A DNA stretch of 15,706 nucleotides, from assembly GCA_028680875.1 (NCBI GenBank), contig JAQUJQ010000017.1, positions 1-15,706 of the forward strand. Direction: 5' to 3'. The notes beneath the pieces are model-generated. The model was given only the letters and a program-made list of their open reading frames with translations. It had not been told where the DNA came from and ran no database searches. Positions 7,237-13,348 of the stretch are shown here, piece by piece. The position numbers and the translations under genes were made by a program. The first letter of the stretch is position 1. The number at the start of each line of letters is the position of its first letter. This DNA comes from Eubacteriales bacterium. Lineage in GTDB: Bacteria > Bacillota > Clostridia > Peptostreptococcales > Anaerovoracaceae.

Positions 7237-7311
7237 TGGAGCTGGTGGAGGGAATCGAACCCCCAACCTGCTGATTACAAATCAGCTGCTCTTCCGTTGA
7301 GCCACACCAGC
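7237..7311 (-). tRNA. tRNA-Thr (TGT)
   Basis: 75 nt with encoded CCA. The acceptor stem is GCTGGTG/CACCAGC with discriminator T. The anticodon loop TTTGTAA gives TGT, and the T-arm is GGGGG-TTCGATT-CCCTC. Its last 19 nt are repeated twice downstream as part of the 153-bp units. Confidence 0.97.
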
Positions 7312-7339
7312 CCGCTTTATCTTTCCCCGGCTAAACAAG

Positions 7340-7416
7340 TGGCGACCTGGATCGGGCTCGAACCGACGACCTCCAGCGTGACAGGCTGGCATTCTAACCA
7401 ACTGAACTACCAGGCC
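7340..7416 (-). tRNA. tRNA-Asp (GTC)
   Basis: 77 nt with encoded CCA. The acceptor stem is GGCCTGG/CCAGGTC (one G-T pair) with discriminator G. The anticodon loop CTGTCAC gives GTC. Confidence 0.97.
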
Positions 7417-7420
7417 AATA

Positions 7421-7496
7421 TGGTGGGCGCAATAGGGATCGAACCTATGACCCCCTGCTTGTAAGGCAGGTGCTCTCCCAGCTGAGCTATGCGCCC
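7421..7496 (-). tRNA. tRNA-Val (TAC)
   Basis: 76 nt with encoded CCA. The acceptor stem is GGGCGCA/TGCGCCC with discriminator A. The anticodon loop CTTACAA gives TAC. First tRNA after the internal promoter. Confidence 0.97.
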
Positions 7497-7530
7497 TTGT
7501 TTCTTTTTATACTGTTTGACACAGTTATTT

Positions 7531-7559
7531 ACTATATCTTATTTGTACCAAGGTGTCAA
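7531..7559 (-). promoter_or_regulatory. Strong promoter for the tRNA-Val to tRNA-Phe run
   Basis: Minus strand: -35 TTGACA (7559-7554), 17-bp spacer, -10 TATAGT (7536-7531). The expected start is near 7524, 28 bases before tRNA-Val. It lies in the 137-bp gap between tRNA-Asn and tRNA-Val. Confidence 0.8.
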
Positions 7560-7633
7560 TATTATTTTCAACCATTTTCCGTATTTATTATTATTAACCT
7601 TTTGTTAGGTTCCTTGCCACCTTTATATGATAA

Positions 7634-7708
7634 TGGCTCCAAGGGTGGGGCTCGAACCCACAACCTATCGGTTAACAGCCGAGTGCTCTACCGTTGAGCT
7701 ACCTTGGA
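7634..7708 (-). tRNA. tRNA-Asn (GTT)
   Basis: 75 nt with encoded CCA. The acceptor stem is TCCAAGG/CCTTGGA with discriminator G. The anticodon loop CTGTTAA gives GTT. First tRNA of the cluster in transcription order, set apart from the rest by 137 bp. Confidence 0.97.
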
Positions 7709-7732
7709 ATGCTTTGTTGTGAGCCGTTTTTT

Positions 7733-7761
7733 ATCTTAGCATAACCTGTTTTTAAAGTCAA
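7733..7761 (-). promoter_or_regulatory. Promoter ahead of tRNA-Asn
   Basis: Minus strand: -35 TTGACT (7761-7756), 17-bp spacer ending in TGC (an extended -10), -10 TAAGAT (7738-7733). The expected start is near 7726, 18 bases before tRNA-Asn. It begins 7 bp after the stop of the IMPACT-family gene. Confidence 0.8.
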
Positions 7762-7768
7762 CGGTAAT

Positions 7769-8395
7769 TTAAATTATTTTTATACGTTCTTGACGAAGAT
7801 TTAACTCCTGATATTGACCTCCTGTCAAGTTAGCTAATAGGCCCCTGATTTCTTGGGTTTTCTCCGGTGCCATTGCCAATTCTACGGTAACCATGTCTTC
7901 ATAGATGGTGTTATTTATGCGAAATTCGCCATTTTCAGCCAGGTTTTGCAGCTTCCCATGGTATTTATAGTCGAGTTTGACAGAGAGGAGATTTTGATCA
8001 TGTACCTGACATATTATCGCCTCTTCCAGTGCCAATTTTGCAGAACTTGTATAAGCCCGCACCAACCCGCCTGTACCTAATTTTATACCGCCAAAGTAAC
8101 GGGTGACGATGATAGCCACATTGGTGATTTTCTCTTCTACCATCATATGTACCATAGGAGCACCCGAAGTACCTTGCGGTTCACCATCGTCACTGGCCCA
8201 TTGAAACTGGTAATGATCTCCAATCACATAGGCAGGGACATTATGGGTTGCACTCCGATACCTGGTACGAATTTCCTCAAAGAACGCATCGGCCTCACTC
8301 TTGGTTTCCACAGGCCTGGCGTGAGCAATAAACCTTGATCTTTCTATAATTTGCTCAATAGAAGATTCTTTTAAAATTGTAAGATATAATAACAT
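7769..8395 (-). CDS. yvyE: IMPACT-family protein, YvyE/YigZ type
   Basis: The 208-aa protein has the UPF0029/IMPACT N-terminal domain (about 1-125) and a DUF1949-type C-terminal ferredoxin-like domain (about 135-205). Signature blocks are DDGEPQGTSGAPM at 69-81 and VTRYFGGIKLGTGGLVRAY at 97-115. The eukaryotic relative IMPACT acts on translation control through GCN1/GCN2. The bacterial members have no settled biochemical role; RNA or ribosome-related functions have been suggested. The ATG start has AAGGAA five bases upstream. It follows hflX by 24 bp, so the two are probably cotranscribed, and the tRNA promoter follows its stop. No intrinsic terminator is seen after it. Confidence 0.94.
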   Translation of the reverse strand: MLLYLTILKESSIEQIIERSRFIAHARPVETKSEADAFFEEIRTRYRSATHNVPAYVIGDHYQFQWASDDGEPQGTSGAPMVHMMVEEKITNVAIIVTRYFGGIKLGTGGLVRAYTSSAKLALEEAIICQVHDQNLLSVKLDYKYHGKLQNLAENGEFRINNTIYEDMVTVELAMAPEKTQEIRGLLANLTGGQYQELNLRQERIKII

Positions 8396-8419
8396 GGTAA
8401 TTCCTTGTGATTCCCTTTA

Positions 8420-9700
8420 TCAAACTCGAAATTTTTCCAATCTTTTATAGTCTTCCGGGGGAAGTTCGACTTCTAAATAAGCCCCTTCTTCTCTATACTC
8501 GGTATTATCTACTTTGTACTTGTTTCGCAGATCCGAGATAATATCGCCACGTTCATAAGGGATAGTCAGAAATGTCCTTATACGGTTCCCGTAAAGACGG
8601 TCACTGATCATTTTTATCAAGAGATCCATATTTTCTCCATATTTTGCAGAAATGCAAATATTATTCTTCCCTTCAAAAGGAGTCCGGTCTTTCTCTTTCA
8701 AGAGATCGATCTTATTATAAACAATAATCTTTTCTTTATTGCCGGCTCCGATTTCAGATAGAACATGGTCTGTTACCCAAATATGAAATTCGCTGTTGGG
8801 ATAAGATGCATCTACGATATGCAGCAATAAATCCGCATAGTTTACTTCTTCAAGAGTAGCCTTGAATGCCCTGACCAGGGAATGGGGAAGGTTGCTTACA
8901 AAACCCACCGTGTCGATAAGGATAAACTCATGGTTAGAATCCAATTTTATATGCCTGTGATAAGTATCCAAGGTGGCAAAAGGCATGTCCTTTTCCGTCA
9001 CTGCCTTACCCTCTTTAAAAGCTTTAAAAAGAAACCGATTCATCACCGCCGATTTGCCTGAATTGGTGTAGCCTACAAGAGCTACAAGGGGAATGCCGGA
9101 ACGCTCCCTTTGGGACCTTTGGGTACGGCGATGGCTTCGAACGGCTTCCATTTCTTTTTTTATATCCTTAATCCGTCGTTTAATATGACGACGATCTGTT
9201 TCTAATTTGGTTTCACCGGGGCCTCTGGTCCCGATACCCCCTCCGAGCCTAGACAACGATTTACCAAAACCTGTCAGTCTTGGTAGTCGATATTCTAATT
9301 GGGCCTGCTCTACCTGAAGCTTGCCTTCTTTGGAAACTGCCCGAGCTGCGAAGATATCTAAAATCAAGATAGTACGGTCCAAAATACGGACTCTAAGCCT
9401 ATCCTCCAAATTACGGATTTGTACGCCGGTAAGCTCATTGTTGAAGACCAGTGTATCGACTTCCATGTTTACACACATCTCTGCCAGTTCATTTACCTTT
9501 CCCGTGCCTATAAATGTGGCAGGATTAGGCTTTTCCACCATTTGGACCATTTCACCAAGGACTTCAATACCGGCAGCTTCTGCCAAACCTCGCAGTTCTT
9601 CCATATAGTAGGAAAGATCCTCGTCAATTTTCAAACCGACTAAAATTGCTCTGTATGTTTCCTCTCGGATAATTTCATTGTTTTCTTTAAATCGTACCAT
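8420..9700 (-). CDS. hflX: Ribosome-associated GTPase HflX
   Basis: HflX binds 50S and 70S ribosomes, splits stalled or hibernating 70S particles and hydrolyses GTP. The 426-aa protein has the N-terminal HflX domain (about 15-130) and the glycine-rich linker (LGGGIGTRGPGET, 152-164). The G-domain carries P-loop GYTNSGKS at 210-217, DTVGF at 263-267, NKID at 329-332 and SAK at 351-353. The switch I region reads FATLDTYHRHI, where E. coli HflX reads FATLDPTLRRI, so the usual Pro-Thr is missing. The ATG start has no ribosome binding site. An extended -10 (TGATATACT, overlapping the yunB stop) would start transcription exactly at the A of this ATG, suggesting a leaderless mRNA. yunB ends 12 bp upstream. 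Confidence 0.95.
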   Translation of the reverse strand: MVRFKENNEIIREETYRAILVGLKIDEDLSYYMEELRGLAEAAGIEVLGEMVQMVEKPNPATFIGTGKVNELAEMCVNMEVDTLVFNNELTGVQIRNLEDRLRVRILDRTILILDIFAARAVSKEGKLQVEQAQLEYRLPRLTGFGKSLSRLGGGIGTRGPGETKLETDRRHIKRRIKDIKKEMEAVRSHRRTQRSQRERSGIPLVALVGYTNSGKSAVMNRFLFKAFKEGKAVTEKDMPFATLDTYHRHIKLDSNHEFILIDTVGFVSNLPHSLVRAFKATLEEVNYADLLLHIVDASYPNSEFHIWVTDHVLSEIGAGNKEKIIVYNKIDLLKEKDRTPFEGKNNICISAKYGENMDLLIKMISDRLYGNRIRTFLTIPYERGDIISDLRNKYKVDNTEYREEGAYLEVELPPEDYKRLEKFRV

Positions 9701-9706
9701 AAGTAT

Positions 9707-9715
9707 AGTATATCA
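9707..9715 (-). promoter_or_regulatory. Possible extended -10 promoter giving leaderless hflX mRNA
   Basis: Minus strand TGATATACT: TG, one base, then TATACT (9712-9707). The seventh base after the hexamer is position 9700, the A of the hflX start codon. The -35 at 17 bp is poor (TGGATG). The TGA of the yunB stop codon supplies the TG. Confidence 0.4.
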
Positions 9716-10384
9716 CGAATTGTTCCAGGCATCCATCATCTCCTCTGCAGGGACACGAATATATGTTTGAGGAACATCTCCGATAATTATCGTCTCTGCT
9801 ACTAAAAGTACTGTTTCAAGCTCAATATCATTAGAAGAAAAAGGAACCAAGACCCTTGCCTGGCTTTCTACTTTCAAATAAATTTTATATTTGGTCTGAT
9901 TGATTCCGGCCTCTTCAAATTCTGTATTGAAACTCACTTTGCTGGTTCCAATTGGTAGTACTTTCAGCCTGACTCTTGGTCCTGTCTGGGATAAGATCTG
10001 ATTGCCCAGAATCGTGCCCAAGGGGACCAATACTCTTTCTTCCCGGATTTCCTTTATTTCTTTTTGAATCCGGGCCGCCAGATCATAGGAAAGCTCTGTC
10101 ATTGCAACGGAATCTGCCTTTACCATAGCAATTTTGCCATTCTCATCGGTTATGATATCCAAGAGATTAGCAGAGTTAATATCTTCCAGGAACTTAATAC
10201 GAACCACTTCATTGATGGTCTGAATAATCATGGATTTTGCTTTTACTTCTCCTACAGAAGCAATGGCAGGTTTTACCACCTGTTCCATGTAAAAGAAACC
10301 GTAGCCCATAAGCACCAGCAATACAACCAATAGGAAAAACCACTTTCCTTTTTCTCCTTGTCCCCGCCGCTCCCGTTTACTCAT
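9713..10384 (-). CDS. yunB: Sporulation protein YunB
   Basis: A 223-aa membrane-anchored protein. After a basic N-terminus (KRERRGQGEKGK) there is one transmembrane segment (about 15-33), followed by an extracytoplasmic domain of about 185 residues. The late blocks VLVPLGTILGNQ, PRVRLKVLPIG and the C-terminal GDVPQTYI agree with the YunB family. In B. subtilis yunB belongs to the mother-cell sigma-E regulon and its loss impairs spore formation. Its presence marks an endospore former. The ATG start lies five bases after a GGGGGT site. It follows codY by 50 bp and ends 12 bp before hflX. A sigma-E promoter is not convincing in the gap. Confidence 0.9.
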   Translation of the reverse strand: MSKRERRGQGEKGKWFFLLVVLLVLMGYGFFYMEQVVKPAIASVGEVKAKSMIIQTINEVVRIKFLEDINSANLLDIITDENGKIAMVKADSVAMTELSYDLAARIQKEIKEIREERVLVPLGTILGNQILSQTGPRVRLKVLPIGTSKVSFNTEFEEAGINQTKYKIYLKVESQARVLVPFSSNDIELETVLLVAETIIIGDVPQTYIRVPAEEMMDAWNNS

Positions 10385-10434
10385 AAAAATACCCCCGTGA
10401 TCTATTTTATGATTGACGGAGGTAATTGGTGCAT

Positions 10435-11214
10435 TTAGTCATTTAATTTTGTAAGCTCGCCGGTAAACTTATCATTTAGTATTTTAATATGAGTTCCCTT
10501 CATACCTAGGGATCTTGTCTCGATTACACCGGCACTTTCCAATTTCCGCAGAGCATTGACGATGACAGATCTGGTAATGCCTGATCGGTCAGCAATTTTA
10601 CTGGCTACAAGAAGACCCTCTGATCCTTTTAGTTCGTTAAAAATTTGTCGAACAGCCTCAACCTCTGAATAGGATAATGTACCGACTGCCATTTGAACAA
10701 CCTGTCTTTTTCTTTCTTCATCTTCCATTTCAATAGTTTTTCTTCTCTGAATTTCCAAACCTACAACCGTAGCCCCATATTCACCCAAGATCACATCTTC
10801 ATCTGAATAGTAAGGATGATATCTTGCTGCAATCAAAGTACCGAGCCTTAACCCTCCACAATGGATCGGAATGATGATATGCATTTTATCATAGGTATCA
10901 TAATCATATTTAAAAATTTCCAAAGCTTCCTCATCGGTCAAGTTCATTCGAGTTTCTTTAACATTCAGCAATGCTTCATTATATTCCTGAGGAAATTTCT
11001 CGATACCAGTTTCCGGATCCGTAATAGCGGAGCTATCCGATCGTATCTTATAGTGGACTGCGATAACTTTCCCTCGTTTATTTACAATATATACATTGGA
11101 ATCCATCAAGTCACTCAAGATAGAACATAAATCATTAAAGGAAAAGACTCCGGAGGTGCTTTCCTGTAGTACCCAATTTAGTTTCCTGATTCTATTTAGC
11201 AATTCCTTTGACAT
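10435..11214 (-). CDS. codY: Global transcription regulator CodY
   Basis: CodY represses amino acid, peptide and adaptation genes in rich conditions; in Bacillus it senses branched-chain amino acids and GTP. The DNA-binding half is nearly identical to B. subtilis CodY as recalled, including ASKIADRSGITRSVIVNA and the rest of the winged helix (204-234) and RSLGMKGT. The start chosen is ATG at 11214-11212 (MSKELLNRIR), nine bases after GGAGG. The upstream in-frame TTG directly touches the Shine-Dalgarno and cannot be used. This gives 259 aa, the same length as the B. subtilis protein. The GAF pocket loop (about 53-73) has no counterpart to Arg61, Met62 or Met65 of B. subtilis. It follows hslU as in the codWXY order. 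Confidence 0.97.
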   Translation of the reverse strand: MSKELLNRIRKLNWVLQESTSGVFSFNDLCSILSDLMDSNVYIVNKRGKVIAVHYKIRSDSSAITDPETGIEKFPQEYNEALLNVKETRMNLTDEEALEIFKYDYDTYDKMHIIIPIHCGGLRLGTLIAARYHPYYSDEDVILGEYGATVVGLEIQRRKTIEMEDEERKRQVVQMAVGTLSYSEVEAVRQIFNELKGSEGLLVASKIADRSGITRSVIVNALRKLESAGVIETRSLGMKGTHIKILNDKFTGELTKLND

Positions 11215-11251
11215 CCCATACAACCTCCAACTTATTAAAATTTATGTTCTT

Positions 11252-11257
11252 ATTATA
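11252..11257 (-). promoter_or_regulatory. Candidate -10 for codY
   Basis: A perfect TATAAT on the minus strand, about 38-43 bases before the codY ATG. The -35 region is poor (TATCAT at 17 bp). No intrinsic terminator separates it from hslU, so codY may be read both from here and from upstream. Confidence 0.4.
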
Positions 11258-11292
11258 TCTTATTATTTTACAAGATGATACATAAATTTTTG

Positions 11293-11307
11293 ATATTTCT
11301 AAAAATT
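11293..11307 (-). promoter_or_regulatory. Candidate CodY box upstream of codY
   Basis: Minus strand AATTTTTAGAAATAT matches the CodY consensus AATTTTCWGAAAATT at 12 of 15 positions. It lies 36-50 bases upstream of the candidate -10, between hslU and codY. The surrounding DNA is very AT-rich, so a chance match is possible. If real it points to autoregulation. Confidence 0.35.
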
Positions 11308-11334
11308 TAATTAATTTAATGTTATTTCTCCTAT

Positions 11335-12762
11335 TTATAGAATAAATCGATCAATATCGTCGGCATGAACCCTATCTATGAATTTTTCTTTTACGTATCC
11401 TTCATCGATTATAATCTCTTCTTCTTCCATGTCAGGAATGTTATAGGAGATATCTTCCAGCAGTTTTTCCATAATGGTGTAAAGCCTTCTGGCCCCTATA
11501 TTTTCTGTTTGTTCGTTCGTAAGATAAGCCATTGTAGCAATCTCTTCTATAGCTGCATCCGTAAAATCGACTTTGATTCCCTCAGTTTCCAAAAGCATTT
11601 TATGTTGTTTAATCAAAGCATTTTCCGGTACGGTTAATATTTTAACAAACGCTTCTTTCGTTAAGTTTTCCAATTCAACCCGAATTGGAAATCTTCCTTG
11701 CAGCTCAGGAATCAAATCCGTCGGCTTCGCTGTATGAAAGGCTCCGGCACCGATAAAAAGGATATAGTCGGTTTTGACAGGTCCATGCTTGGTCTTTACC
11801 ACACTTCCCTCTACTATTGGGAGTATATCTCGTTGAACACCCTCCCTTGATATATCCGGTCCCGACTTATATCCCGAGGTAGAAGCAATCTTATCTATTT
11901 CATCAATAAATATAATGCCGTTTTGTTCTGCATTCTCTAGAGCTTCACTAATTACCTGATCCATATCAATCAGATTTTGGGCTTCCTGTTCTCGTAAAAT
12001 CTTCCTGGCATCCTTGACCCTGACTTTCTTCTTTTTCTTCTTTTGTGGCATCATATTGCCAAAAATATTGCCGATAGCAATGCTCATATCTTCATTGCCC
12101 ATGTCCAATTGATTTCCTACCGGGTTATCAACGATATCGATCTCAATAAATTGTTCTTCCAGCAACCCGTCTCGCAACTGCTGACGCACCTGCTCTCTGG
12201 CCAACTCCAATTCCCCTTTGTCTTCCTCCGCTTCGTTTGCTTTGGATTGGTTTTGCTGCTGGTTTGCCTGAAAACCTCCTCCAAGGATGAAATCAAAAGG
12301 ACCACGTACACCGCCCCCCCCTGAAGATGGTTTTTTCTTACCGGGTATGATGGCTTCGATAATTTTCTCCTCTGTGATTTCATCGGCTATAGAATATTTT
12401 TCCTGAAGACGATTTTGCTTTGTTATACGAATCGAAGCCTCTACCAAATCCCGAATCATCGAATCCACGTCTCTGCCTACATAGCCTACTTCTGTAAATT
12501 TGGTGGCCTCAACTTTAACAAATGGGGCATCCATCAGCTTGGAGAGTCTTCTTGCAATCTCTGTCTTTCCTACACCGGTGGGACCCATCATTAAGATATT
12601 CTTCGGTGTAACTTCTTCTCGCATTTCATCAGGCAGCTTGCTCCTTCGATAGCGATTCCTAAGAGCGATAGCTACGGATTTTTTGGCGCTGTCCTGTCCG
12701 ATAATATATTTATCCAATTCCTGGACTATTTCCTTGGGTGTCATAGAATATAGCTTACTCAA
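11335..12762 (-). CDS. hslU: HslU (ClpY), ATPase subunit of the HslUV protease
   Basis: HslU is the hexameric AAA+ unfoldase that feeds substrates into HslV. The 475-aa protein has Walker A GPTGVGKT at 60-67, pore loop GYVG at 93-96, an I-domain (about 110-250), Walker B IIFIDE at 283-288, the GRF box at 356-358 and sensor-2 GARR at 423-426. The C-terminal tail DDIDRFIL docks in HslV. The I-domain holds a Gly/Gln/Asn-rich low-complexity stretch (142-182) and six lysines in a row (241-246). The start is TTG (12762-12760), six to seven bases after AGGAGGG. A shorter start at Met7 (MTPKEIV) lacks its own site. It follows hslV by 37 bp. Confidence 0.96.
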   Translation of the reverse strand: MSKLYSMTPKEIVQELDKYIIGQDSAKKSVAIALRNRYRRSKLPDEMREEVTPKNILMMGPTGVGKTEIARRLSKLMDAPFVKVEATKFTEVGYVGRDVDSMIRDLVEASIRITKQNRLQEKYSIADEITEEKIIEAIIPGKKKPSSGGGGVRGPFDFILGGGFQANQQQNQSKANEAEEDKGELELAREQVRQQLRDGLLEEQFIEIDIVDNPVGNQLDMGNEDMSIAIGNIFGNMMPQKKKKKKVRVKDARKILREQEAQNLIDMDQVISEALENAEQNGIIFIDEIDKIASTSGYKSGPDISREGVQRDILPIVEGSVVKTKHGPVKTDYILFIGAGAFHTAKPTDLIPELQGRFPIRVELENLTKEAFVKILTVPENALIKQHKMLLETEGIKVDFTDAAIEEIATMAYLTNEQTENIGARRLYTIMEKLLEDISYNIPDMEEEEIIIDEGYVKEKFIDRVHADDIDRFIL

Positions 12763-12799
12763 TTTTATCCCTCCTTAAAAGCGGTATACCCCACACTTT

Positions 12800-13339
12800 C
12801 TATAGTTTTTCGATACTGATGTGTTCGTTTGTGTAAACACAAATTGAGGAGGCAATCGCAAGGGCCTCCCGAACAATTTCCTCTGCACTCATATCCGTAT
12901 GTTTATAAAGAGCATAGGCTGCAGCATGAGCATAATTACCACCGGATCCGATGGCAACAAAATTTTCGTCCGGTTCAATTACTTCACCATTTCCTGAGAT
13001 CAGAAGAATACTTTCCTTATCTACTGCCAACATAAGAGCATCCAAATTACGCATAGCACGATCAGATCGCCAATTTTGCGCTAAGGCTACTGCTGCTCTT
13101 TTTAAATTACCTGAGTGCTCTTCTAATTTTTTTTCAAATTTCTCTGTTAAAGTAAATGCATCGGCCACAGAGCCTGCAAAACCTGTAATGACAGAATTTT
13201 TATAGATTTTTCGTACTTTTTTTGCTGAATGTTTCATAATTGCGGTTTGACCCATAGTAACCTGACCGTCACCGCCAATGCATACATCGCCGTTATCCCG
13301 TTTCACCGCAACAATTGTTGTCGCTTGAAAATCTACCAT
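12800..13339 (-). CDS. hslV: HslV (ClpQ/CodW), protease subunit
   Basis: HslV is the threonine protease of the HslUV complex, a dodecamer related to proteasome beta subunits. The block ATTIVAV near the start places the catalytic threonine after a six-residue propeptide (MVDFQA) that must be removed. Other signatures are GDGQVTMGQ, KHSAKKVRK, GFAGSVADAFTL, EKKLEEHSGNLKRAA and the substrate-groove GSGGNYAHAAA. Two ATG codons are adjacent (13342 and 13339). The second is preferred because AGGAGG (13350-13345) is only two bases from the first and five from the second. This gives 179 aa, the usual length. The ribosome binding site overlaps the topA stop codon, so coupling with topA is likely. Confidence 0.96.
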   Translation of the reverse strand: MVDFQATTIVAVKRDNGDVCIGGDGQVTMGQTAIMKHSAKKVRKIYKNSVITGFAGSVADAFTLTEKFEKKLEEHSGNLKRAAVALAQNWRSDRAMRNLDALMLAVDKESILLISGNGEVIEPDENFVAIGSGGNYAHAAAYALYKHTDMSAEEIVREALAIASSICVYTNEHISIEKL

Positions 13340-13348
13340 CATTTCCTC

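Noticed and set aside
6931..7255. CRISPR-like array
   Set aside because: The units are 153 bp, identical throughout and directly adjacent, with no variable spacers and no cas genes nearby.
6916..7464. Long plus-strand reading frames through the repeats and tRNAs (up to 182 codons, with an internally repeated protein)
   Set aside because: They run antisense through tRNA-Thr, -Asp and -Val and the non-coding units, have no ribosome binding site, and repeat only because the DNA repeats. Structural RNA explains the openness of these frames.
7511..7525. Hairpin ACTGT-TTGAC-ACAGT as a leader regulator of the tRNA run
   Set aside because: The predicted transcription start falls at its edge, so most likely it is not fully transcribed; an operator role is possible but unsupported.
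7590..7616. Terminator after tRNA-Asn (AACCT/AGGTT hairpin)
   Set aside because: The stem is only five base pairs and is followed by AATAATAATAAA rather than a T-run.
10404..10411. Sigma-E-like -10 (CATAAAAT on the minus strand) before yunB
   Set aside because: The expected -35 (ATATT-like) about 14 bases upstream is absent, so a sporulation promoter cannot be supported here despite the known yunB regulation in Bacillus.
11215..11223. Longer codY start at an in-frame TTG
   Set aside because: The TTG directly touches the GGAGG site, leaving no spacing; the ATG at 11214 gives the standard 259-residue protein.
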